In this document: positions 1-11,400 of the stretch, piece by piece
How the letters are laid out: each line of letters opens with the position of its first letter
How positions within the stretch are numbered: position 1 is the stretch's first letter
NCBI RefSeq assembly: GCF_003597395.2
Contig: NC_133771.1
Coordinates: 60,433,965-60,497,964, forward strand
From: Chelonoidis abingdonii
Taxonomy: Eukaryota > Chordata > Testudines > Testudinidae
DNA length: 64,000 bases
Direction of reading: 5' to 3'
Position numbers and translations under genes: made by a program
The notes under the pieces: model-generated
Database searches by the model: none
The model's input: only the letters and a program-made list of their open reading frames with translations
What the model was told of the DNA's origin: nothing

Positions 1-1468
1 CCCAGAAAGGTTTTTAATTGCCTGGGAGATGTTTAAACAAAGTAAGTAAATTCTTGTGGTAATAGTGATATAGATTTGAATTTAGGGCCAGATTTTTCAA
101 GTATGTGTACTTTTGTGCATGCTTGTCTTGTATACACTAATTAGGTCTGTGAACTTTTTGAAAATCTGGTTCTCCTTACAGTTAACAATGTGTTGCTATG
201 TTTAGTTGTCACTCAATTATTCTTTAATTCACACTTAAGGTGGAAAAAGTGTGTGTCAAGGTTAGTAATTGCAATTACATCATTTTTAAAAATTGTAAAA
301 ATACCGAAGAAAATTAAGAATCTGCGTTTAATTTGATAAACTGCAGAATTTTCTAATATACAAGAATTTAAAAATTAACTTCTCCCTTATATTTTCAGGG
401 AGAGTGGTGCATACTCTCTTACATGCCTGATGTTACCACCATTTATGTCAGTGGAATGCCAGGAAGATGTTACATCTCTGGTTTGGGATAGATAAGGATA
501 AAGATTCATTGTTGGAAAATGAAGCATATTCTTACAGTAATAGCTGAATAAATCGCTGAACAAATATTTCATCAAGTCTGTCACACTGAGTGGATGGAAA
601 TCCAACCAAATGATAAGAGTACACAAATGTTGTGAGGCCCCAATCTTTTTTTTTTTTCTAGTAAGGTTATATGTTTTCTATTTTGATTCTTTTGGGCCTC
701 TTATTTTCTTTTACACTAAGCTTATATACATATATACAAAACTCCTGTTGACTTCAGTAGGGCTAAGATTTCACCTTTCCTATTTATTCTGATGTTTTTG
801 ACCTTTTTTAAGAGAATAAAGGAATCTAGTTTTGTACAGCACTGAAGTTTTCATATGCTGTAAGATTTTTGCATTTGCTAAATAAAAAACTTGAAAATAT
901 AATAGCTTTTCTACTGGCTGTACCCTTCCTATGTGCTCTTGTTTCATAGTCTCTCTTCAAGAAAGAAGAGTCAAGTTAAGTTCTGTCTGAGCAGATATAA
1001 TAGATAAAGTCTGTTGTTGCTGCTGCTTGTACTCTGACATCCAAAAATCAAAGTGCAACTATAGTTGTTATCACTTAAAAGCAGGATCAGTAAAGAGTAT
1101 AATTATCCTTAAGCACATTTCTGTTTTGGAATATTCAATACTCAAGTATCCAACGAAATACCTCAACGTGAGCAAAGTAACAGATGAAAGAAAATCAGAA
1201 CTGATTTTGTTTTTTTGCAAGCTATTATGCAGTGTTGCCTCTTCGGGATAAATATAGAGGTGAGTTATGATTGTTGTCTGTAAATACATATGGAGGATAC
1301 TCAGCGGTGTTTATACTGGTGCAACTCCATTGACTTCAGAACTGCACCAGTATAACTAGGAGTATAATATGGCCATTTATCTGTAAATTTGTTTGCCTGT
1401 CATTGTTTAGCATCAAATCTGTGTTTTTGTTTTTACTCCTGAATCACTGCTGCCTTCTCAGAAGCATA
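1..1468. other. AT-rich 3' flank of CGAS, no gene seen
   Basis: I see no coding exon here. Two weak ancient-repeat signatures are visible. Near 88-178, a stretch starts with a CCAGATTTTTCAAG-like motif and ends with its inverse. A perfect 13-bp inverted repeat lies at 1311-1323 and 1343-1355 around a 19-base loop containing the phrase CTCCATTGACTTCA, which recurs in old reptile repeats. In human the next gene beyond CGAS is DDX43, but no DDX43 exon is recognisable. Confidence 0.5.
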
Positions 1469-1740
1469 GCGCTTGTCTATAGTGTGTGGCACTGTGCACT
1501 ACAAGGGACGTAATTTGTAAAGTGCACTGTTTGCGCACTCATTGGTCCACGTAGACCCTGTTGGTGCACACTAAAAGTTCCCTAGCACTTTAGTGTAGAA
1601 CTGTATTGTGTTACTGTGCATGAGGGAGCTTTCAGTATACAACAGCAGGGACTATGCAGACTAGTTAATGTGTAACATGGAACTGCACTTGAGAAATCAC
1701 ACTCCCATAGTATGCATTGCTGCACTGTGTAGATAAGTGT
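1469..1740. mobile_element. Possible Harbinger-like MITE remnant
   Basis: The left end reads GCTTGTCTATAGTGTG. The right end, reverse complemented, reads CACTTATCTACACAGTG. This resembles the terminal inverted repeat of the better preserved GGCTTGTCTACACT elements elsewhere in the window. There is no coding capacity and the boundaries are approximate. Confidence 0.35.
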
Positions 1741-1909
1741 ATAGAAGTGAGAGCAGGAAAGTATCGATTATAGTTAATTCTCCTTCCCCACCCCACCCCG
1801 TTGAAAGTAGCCTGGCGCCAATCAGACTTAAAATTGTGAAAAACTTGTCCTGTTGTCCCTTCTCCTCTACCACTAAGTAGCATAATTTAATTTAAATGTG
1901 CAAGTCTCA

Positions 1910-1915
1910 TTTATT
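1910..1915 (-). terminator. CGAS: Candidate CGAS polyadenylation signal
   Basis: TTTATT on the plus strand is AATAAA on the minus strand, about 140 nt past the CGAS stop codon. It is the first canonical hexamer after the stop. Use of this site is inferred, not demonstrated. Confidence 0.45.
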
Positions 1916-2053
1916 GACCATGATTACTTTACTACCACTTTTCATAGCACCAGAAATTCCCAAGGAATATAACTTCAAATGTTGATTCTGTATTAGATAT
2001 GCTGATTTATAAAATGTAAATGAAAATTTTGAAAAACATCATAGAATATTTCC

Positions 2054-2408
2054 TTAATTCTGCATTTCAAATATTGGAAATCTATTGTTTATTTCATATT
2101 TAATTTCCTTTGAAAGGAAATCACTGCTTGCCTTATCAATCAATCGTCTACTAAAAAGGTTATATGTAGGAATAAAAAAGTGTGGCAGATTTGCGTTGTT
2201 GAGGCAATTCAGAAAGAAATTCAAAAATTTTTGAAAACAGCTCTCAAGGTCTGTGAACAGCCATTGTTTGTCATCTGGCCAAAGGACACATGCTTGGAAA
2301 AAGGCAGTTTTGGCATGGTAGGAACAGAATTTGTCCAGCCCCCGTCTGTTTCCATCTTTTGTTTTAAGCTGATCCAGAAGATGCTTCAGAAGTTTCAGAC
2401 AGCTTTTC
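2054..2408 (-). CDS. CGAS: CGAS coding exon 5 and stop
   Basis: It encodes residues 409-526, the C-terminal helical lobe. Conserved blocks include [13 protein letters not shown] and FIPTYNLFS. The TAA stop is at 2054-2056. The acceptor is TTCAACAG|G. Confidence 0.94.
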
Positions 2409-5400
2409 CTGTTGAACAATAAGATGTTATTACTGGGAAATGCCTTATGTATGCCAAAAAAGTGTTTCTGGAAGTATATTGCTTTCATGAGGCATTTGAT
2501 GCTGACCCCAACAAGTGGGATAAAGAATCTTGGCAATAATATTTTCCTATGAAGTATGAAAACCCATTGCATTTTTATAGGCCAGATTAATTCCAGGATT
2601 GCATTAGTTTTTCCACAGGGCTCCCCAGATTGAAGGACTGTGCCCAAGGGAAGTTTTAGTGATGCATTATAATAGGAACTTCCTTCCACTGGGAGCCATC
2701 ATAACCCAGAAACTGTGTAGTGTTGGCCAGTCATATGCTTGATTTAGTGCACTCCCCACAACAGTTACCACCAGTGGGCAGTTTTGGAGACTGCTGCAAA
2801 TTAAAACTGCCCTTTTTTGACAAACTGAGGGATATATCACTGCCTTCCCTTGGACAGAAGGAGCCAATGGGTATGGAAAAATGCAATTTACGTGTGCTTG
2901 CACCAACAGCAGTGAATCTGGCCCAATTCATAAAACAATTTTTTTAAATTACTGTTGTAGCCAAAAATAAAATAATTATCCTAATAATTTGATGTCTTAT
3001 GTGTCAAATCTGGAGAACTGACAAACACGAGATAGACTGAAGGAGTCACACACCTACTTGATGACTGTTTCTCTCTCTCTCTCTTCCTATGCTTAGAATT
3101 GTTAATGAAATTCAGAAGGTTTCATGATTTGTAAAACTACAGAATGCAAAATGGGTTATCTGTCAAAATCAGTTCCTTAAATTATACTGTTTAAAACACC
3201 AAATGATTCTTCATGTATTTCCCCTCCCTCCCAAAAAAACCACACTTATTAATGAATTGCCTCAAGTGGCTAACTTATTTAGTGCCCAGGATCTAGTATA
3301 AACCAGGGGTCCCCAACACGGCATCTGTGGGGGCCGGCCTACTTGCCACTGGGCAAGCAGCCGCCGAAATGCCGCCGAGTAGTGGCAATGTCAAGAAGCG
3401 GCATTTTGGCAGCAACGCTCTTGATGACGCTACTTCTTGGCCGCATTTCAGCGGCGATGCTTCTAGGCATTGCCGCTTCTTGGCGGCTGCTTGTCCAGTG
3501 ACCACGGTCCTCGGCAGCTAGTCATCCGGCGCCTGCCATACGGAAAGGCTGGGGACCACTGGTATATACAGTGGCAAAATTCCTAATGGCTGAGTCAATT
3601 GACTTCCCAATCTAACAAACTGGGGTAACTTTTTTTTTTATCAGACTGAGGAAATGGGGGGGGGGGGTAATGTTTTCTTTTTTTGACAGATTTCATCTGT
3701 TTGCTTTGTAATGCGAAAATAGGATGTGAACCTGTGATGTGGTATGCCCCCATCTTCATTAGACTTCAGTGGAAGCCAGACATACTCAGCAGTGCACAGG
3801 ATTATATTTATTTGTCTACAACAGAAGGGTGGTGTGACTATTAAGTGATATGCATGAAGTGTTTTTTCAAATATAAAGGCTTCATACAGGCTCACTGTTA
3901 TTCCTTAATATGGGTTCTTTTTCTCTTACACCACAGATTAAATTATAAATTTAGGAAGAATTAAAACACTTGCTAGACTGATCTAGTGGATAAAAGAGAC
4001 TTCAAAAAAGACATACAAAAAGACATACTAACCTACAACACTTAACTCCCTTAGATTCACAACATGTTTTTGTGTTGCCATGGTTCTTTATCATATCCTT
4101 TTCAATGTGTGAGAAAGAGAGTCGCCAGGTGTCTTCTAAAGATGTATTAAAAGAATACAAACATTTAGTAACACTTTTACCCACTTATAATATGAGTCTT
4201 ACACAGTTTATGTAGCTAAAGAAAAGTCATCCTGCAGTGAACTTATTTGGAAATGTCTGCAACTTTTTTTTACTTTAAAAATATCAATTTAATAATCTAA
4301 TCCACAATATGCTAAAATCCCCTAATTGTATGTTTTTTGCATGATTTTCCCTAAAAGACAGCGTTATGGTTGTCCGGATATTTTAACTGTATTTCCATAC
4401 CTAAATATGTTTAGATTTCTTTGAAGTGTAAACTTAACTCTTAATTTCCCGGGTTTATAATGTGTGGTTTTGGGATAATTACAATACCCCAAGAAGCTTT
4501 CCATCTTTGAAAGTACATATCAAGTAATTTTAATCTTAAAACAGTTTTTTGTTTTGGGATAAGCTAATTGTGGTGGTGGTTGACACAACTTATTTTTAAG
4601 ACTTTTTTTCCACTGTCTATTGATTCTGACATGATCTTGTTTTAGGCGTACGCCTCTGTTTACTCTTGCAATAGTACCCTGTTTTCCAATCATGGCAAGG
4701 CATTCAGTTTGAGTAAATTAGCACCCATGAAGAATTATATAAATTTATTTTTATAGCACCGACACAGGGCTATATGCTTCCCATACCACTTCAGATCAGC
4801 TTTCTGTCCCACCAAGCACATTGTCACTGTTTTCATTTAATTTTCCTATTACAGGAGATCAACAAGACAAGGCAATACTACTCTCAAATAGCATTAGATA
4901 AAATCTTTGCTGAGATTTTAATCAAAGAAACGAACAAACAAAATTTAGCAAAGCCTTTCTCTGCATAACACTTTCTTTTGCTGAAATATAATAGAAAAAA
5001 ATGTCAGTTTCCCCCTAGATGTACTCTACTGCCACAGATCATGATTGTGACAGCCAAGTTAAATAAAAATAATGGTAATGGTGCACTTAAGAAGACCTGA
5101 ACTTGATGGGGAAATCTAGTAAATTTCCCATACAATGTAAAACTTTCAGGTTTTAGATGTATTTTTGTGTAGACTAAATCACTCAGCTTCACATACAGAA
5201 ACTCATTTTGATGTTCTATTTGTGCAGAAGCATACCTTCCTTCATTCGCAATAAGTTTCTATTATATAACAGAAAAAGGTGGTAAAAATACCTCTATATG
5301 GCCATGGTTGGAAAGTAGTACAATGTTCTAATATGGGAGGGTCTATCTGAAATTACTTCAGCATCAGACACTTTGATGTAAGAGCTTCAGGGTAGGGACG

Positions 5401-8400
5401 GTCTTTGTACAGAGCCTCCACAATATGAAGAATAGGACAAGTTTAATAATTCAAAGATAAGGTTTTCTTAGATGATGGCTCTGATCCAGATGTAGCCACG
5501 CACAAGACAAAAAGAAGAATAACATTGGCACCTTAAAGACTAAGATTTATTTGGGCATAAGCTTTAGTGAGTAAAAAACCCTTCTTCAGACGCCTGGAGT
5601 GAAAATTACAGATACAGGCATAAATATATTCTGGCACATGAAGTGAAGGAAGTCACCTTACAAGAAGAGAACCAGTGTTGAAGGCCAATTCAGTCAGGGA
5701 GTGTGTGTGGTCCATTCCCAATAATTGGTGAGGCAGCGTCAATACCAAGAGAGGGGAAATTGCTTTTGTGGTGAGCCAGTCACTCCCAGTCCCTATTTAA
5801 GCCCAAATTGATGGTGTTAAGTTTGCAAATTAATTGTAGCACTGCAGTTTCTCTTTGAAGTCTGTTTTTTTGTTTTAAATCTGTTATTGAAGATCCAGGG
5901 AGATTGAAGTGTTCTCCTATTGGCTTTTGTGTGTTACCATTCCTGATGTCTGATTTGTGTCCATTTATTCTTTTACGTATTGGTTTACAACATTGGTTCA
6001 TGCATCTGAAGAAATGTTTGTTTGTCTGTTTGTTTTTACCCACAAAAGCTTATGCCCAAATAAATCTGTTAGTGTTTAAGGTACCACTGGACTCCTCATT
6101 GTTTTTGTGGATACAGACTAATATGGCTACCTCTCTGATAAATAAGAGAAGAATACTACATGTTCTGCTGACTAACAAAAACAAAATAAAAAAGTAATAT
6201 GTAGTTTTCCCCTTACAGCAGTTGGGTAAAATTACTAGCTGAGCAGAAGATCCCTCTCACATTTAAAAATAAATAAATAAATAAAAAATAATACCTTTTA
6301 GCACTCTTCCATTCTTGGCATGTTTGGGTACTAGGTATATTGGTTTCCATTTATATTCTTGTTTGACTTTGCTTCCTAGCCATTCTTCAATTTTTAGGCC
6401 CTCCTGTGTACTGGTAGGCCAGCTCTGACTTCGAACTTCCAAAGCCAAGATTATATCCACTGATATCTCCGTTGGAGGATTCCCAATGCGAAGTGTTATT
6501 GCAGGGCTTCCAGCCTTTTTTTTATCCACAGTGACTTTCATTTCTGTTCCTATCAAAGAAGTAATGAATTTTCTTTAATAACCTTAACTTTTTAATATTG
6601 GAAGAAACCATTTTTGAATGTTTAACTAGAATTTTCAGCTATATCATGTCATATACAAAGCTTCAGTCATTGACTATTAGAGAATATATGAAGAGACTAA
6701 GTATTTTTAAATCAGTTTGTATAATGTAAACAGTTCTTTTTTTTTTTTTTTAAGGTATGTGCAAAAAATTGACCAAGTAAACAAAGGAAAATGCATGAAA
6801 CTACTTAGAACTCCATGAGGGACAAATAATTGCAGGTTGTCCCATCGAGAACAAATAACCAAGCCATTTTTATAAGTAGCTAATGTAAAATCGTAACATC
6901 AGATTTCAGTATTTGACTAGCTGCATTAATATGCTACAATGAAATGAAAAGGAAGTGCCTTTCCAGGTAACATAACTGAAATTAAGGTGCTTTGGAGAGA
7001 CCTTGTGTCATAAACAGATAGTTAAGAGTTAATGTCTCTTACCTGTAAAGGGTTAACAAGCTCAGTGAACCTGGCTGACACCTGACCAAAGGACAAATCG
7101 GGGGACAAGATACTTTCAAATCTTGGTGGGGGGAAGTCTTTGTGCTTTTTGGGTGGTTCTTTGTTCTCTCTTGGAGTTAAGAGGGGCCAGACATGCAACC
7201 AGGTTTCTCCAATCTTTCTGAAACAGTCTGTCATGTTCCAAATAAAGTACTAGATAGAAGGCGGATTAGTCTTTGTTTGTTTGTTTTCTTTATTTGCAAA
7301 TGTGTATTTTGGTGGAAGGATATTTTTTCCTCTGTTTGTTGTACTTGTATCTTAGGCTACGGGGGAGGGATTCCGTCTAGTCTATATAAGCTGAAGACCC
7401 TGTAAACCTTTTCCATCTTGGTTTTACAGAGTTTTGTTTTTTGTTTTTGTTTTTTTTTTACTTTCTTTAATTAAAAGCTTTCTTTTTTAAGAACCTGATT
7501 GATTTTTTTCCTTGTGTAAAACTCAAGGGGATTGGGTCTGAACTCACCAGGGAGTGGTGGGGGGAGAGAAGGGGGGGAAGGTTAATTTCTCTCTGTTTTA
7601 GATCCAAGGAGTTTGGATCAGTGTATCTCTCAGGGTAACCCAGGGAGGGGAAGTCTGGGAGGGGGGAAAGGAGGGGAAATGGTTTATTTCCCTTTGTTTT
7701 AAGACCCAAGGGGTTTGGGTCTTGGGTCCCCCAGGGAAGATTCTGGGGAGACAGGGAGTGTATCGGACACTGGAATTTCTGGTTGGTGGCAGCGCTATCA
7801 GGTCTAAGCTAGGAATTAAGCTTAGAAGGGTACATGCAGGTTCCCACTTTCTGGATGCTAAAGTTCAAAGTGGGAATAATACCTTGACACCTTGTATTTG
7901 CATTGAGAACTGATTCTAAAAATAGAATGTTCTTGTCTTGTTTAGGAATATTTTTATGCATTAGACCCATAGAACCCACTGTATTTTTATATTTAATATT
8001 GTAAATGTTAGTTGAAAAATTTTCAACACACATAGTTGTCAGCTAAAGGGGATTATATATTCTCACTTAGAGTATATTCTTAGTGTTAAATATGACAATT
8101 TATTTTCAAAACAAATAAAACATTTTAATGAGTGAAGGCCATATTCTCCCCTAATCTCTGTATAATCCCGAACCTTCTGACATCAGTGGGCATTCCATTA
8201 TGTATAATGCTTACTTTATATCTTAGTCTACAGACCATAATTCAACACAGATTTACCCCTCTTCTCCATCTGAGTATCCCCTGATTATAGCACCATATTC
8301 TTGAGCAAAAAATACACTGAAAAGCAAGACAACCGAATTTTTCACAAGATCCATATCCATTGAACTGGTCCATTATGGACAAGGTTATCTGAACAGTTTA

Positions 8401-11400
8401 ATGCCGATGTAAAAGAACCTCAGATATCAAAAACCGTATCAGTCATTTCAGTGCTACAACAAGCAGTCTCTTGAGTTATTTTAGAAACTTAGATTGAATG
8501 TTTCTAGCACCTTGCTGGAAGAAAATACTACTTTGTTTTAAGAGGGGCGGATAAGTTTAGAAACTATAGAAAACTTACTTCCAGTAAATTTAAGAACACT
8601 TGGTATAAAGCAGAAGAAATTGAGTCAGTATGTGGCATAAGGATTTTTTCAAATACTTCCACAAATTTGTTTAAGCCATCTGTCGTTTCTGTAATGTGAC
8701 TGGCCTGACTGAAACCTGGCCTTAGACTGTACCCTGAATGTCCTTTGTTTCAATGTGCAAAAACAGCTTGTTGCATGGGAATGGAGTGGAGTGAATCAGA
8801 CCCTGTATGTTTGTGGTTGCTCTTCTCTTGTTGCTCTTGCAACAAGAAAAAGCACAGACATGAATAGTTTTTTCTAGCATTTTGTGCACACATCTATGAA
8901 GGCACTGCTAACAGGAACATAAGTTGTATGTACACACTACTTCCAGTGATTTATATGTACAGACAATGTGAACAGTAACACCTGTGTTGGAAAATATTGT
9001 CCATTGAATACTTACTTGTCATGCTCTTTACAATTTCTTTAATTATGTTCCTCAGGGCAAAAAGCATCTTACAGGCTGCTAATGTTCCATCTTCCTGTAA
9101 AAATTTGTCCAGGTCGTTTCCTTGAGGATTTCTTTTAAGTCTCACATAATAAAAGGGACCAGAATCACCACATTGTTCCAGTTCAACTCTAGGAGCTGGC
9201 ATCGTAAACATGACATCGAACTCATTTGGTGCAGAAATCTGTGAATCACAGAAATACTTACTGTGTTTTGTTATTACAGGTAAGGTTTTAGCCTGCATTT
9301 CCATTAGAAATGCTTCTATGCAGTGTGAGCTGGAGCCGGTTCGCAGGAACCAGGAAACGGTTATTAAATTTAGAAGCCCTTTTAGAACTGGTGGTTCCGG
9401 GACAACTGGTTCTATAAGGGCTTCATTTAACAAAAGCTCTGGCAGCTGTCCACTCTGCCCCAGCCCCAGTTCACTTCCCCTTCCCCCGCTTCAGATGTTT
9501 GCGGGAAGCCTGAAACGCAGCAGGTAAGCTGGGAGGAGGGGAGGTGCGGCTGGCCCAGCAGCTCCCTCCAGCCTGGCTCCTGGTCCCGGCCCCGTGGCTT
9601 CCTCCAGCCTGGCACCCCCGGCCCAGCCCCAGCCCCAACTGAGCACCCCCGGCTCCGGCCCCATGGCTGCCTCCGGCCCGGCTCCTGGTCCCAGTCAAGC
9701 GGCCCTGGACCCAGTCCCGGCCAAGCGGCTCCAGACAGTGCGGTAAGGGGGCAGGAAGGGGTTGTTGGAAGAGGGTAGGGGAGTGGGGGGGGGTGGATGG
9801 GGGTGAGGCAATTAGAGGGCAGGGAACGGGGATTGAATGGGGGCAAGGGTCCTGGCGGGGGCAATCAGGAAGGAGCAGGGATTGGATGGGGCGGTGGGGG
9901 GCAGTCAGGGGCAGGGATAGTTGGGGACAGAGAGAAGGGGTGGCTGGATGGGGCAGGGGTCCCGGGGGGGGGGCCATCAGGAATGAGAGGAGGGGTTGGA
10001 TGGGGCAGCAGGGGGAAGTCAGGACAGGGAAGGAGGTTGGATGGGGCAGGAGTCCTGGGGGGGGGGCACAACCCCCTCATGGGGTGAGGAGGAGGGAACC
10101 TGTAGTTAATATTTTGGCAGCTCATCACTGCCTCTATGGACTTTATTCTCCTGTCCACTTCCATGTGCAGAGATGAGGGGAATAAATGTATGGTAATTTG
10201 CAGTAAATTAAGACCAGGAAACTCTCAACAGGAGAAAGACAATACAACCCAGTCAGGCAGCTACTCATATCAACTCTTACCGGAAGTTTTATTTTTGGAT
10301 GTTAGAATATTAAAAGTGATTTAATCATCCTGTTAAAGAGTGGGGTAAACTACACATTTCATAAAGTGAAACTAGAACAATTTACACAACATGCATATAG
10401 AAGTTCCAAGTGCAGCAAGACAGACCCACATTACACTGCTCAATTCTCCCTCTGCTGACAGGTCTGACTCTTACTGAAGTTAGTAGTAATTGTTCCTCAT
10501 GTAGGTACTTACAAACTGTAATTAAGTCACCCCTATACCTGTGCTTTAAGGTAAATAGATAGATTCGAGGAGCTCAATCTCTGAGGCATGTTTTTCTAAT
10601 TCTTTAATCATTCCAATGGGCGACAGGGGATGGATCACTTGGTGATTATCTGTTCTGTTCATTCCCTCTGGGACACCTGGCATTAGCCACTGTGGAAAGA
10701 CAGGATACTGGGCTATACAGACCTTTGGTCTGATCTAGTATAGCCATTCTTAAGTTATCTGACCTCCATGTAATCTGTTTATCTCATGGTCCTCTGCAAT
10801 CGCACTCCATCCCAAGACAAGTGAGACCCCATACTCTGGATGTTGTAAGAACATGCTTTTTATTTAGACAGGACTAAACCATTTGGATACACGCACAGGC
10901 TGTTTGTGGTGTGTGCTGGAAAAATTAAGGGATAACTAGTGTCAGCTCATACTGTGTTAAGATTTGTTATCCCCCAGCCATGAGGGATCCAGCTCCACAT
11001 GTTAAGAGTTTACTCTACCTGTCCCCACCACTCCCGGCTTTCTCATATATAAAGATTATCCACAATGATCAATACCCCTGTCATCTGCAGCCTGGATAAT
11101 TGTAACTGACTGTATCTACACTTGAACATCAGAACAATGTAAAGGCTTCAGCTAGTGCAAACCTAAGCTATCCACTGTCTGTGTGTTTTAGGTCACCATG
11201 AGTAAATCAAGCCTGTGCTCCAGTTTCTCCACTTGCTTCCAGTCTAAATCGACTAATGGAGCTGGTCTCAACTACATTATCTCAATGTATATAAACCATC
11301 AGGACAACTATGTTCCTCTAGTCTAGAACAATGCAGAGCACAACATGTATGAGATCTGGAGCTGTCTCTTAATCAACAGGAACTAATTCAACAAACTTCC

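Noticed and set aside
1..2053. DDX43 exon on the far side of CGAS
   Set aside because: No helicase motif or plausible exon found.
9427..10176. Overlapping Pro-rich and Gly-rich reading frames of 96-168 codons on both strands
   Set aside because: They lie in the G/C tracts of a hAT element with a target duplication. Frames open on both strands at once because of composition.
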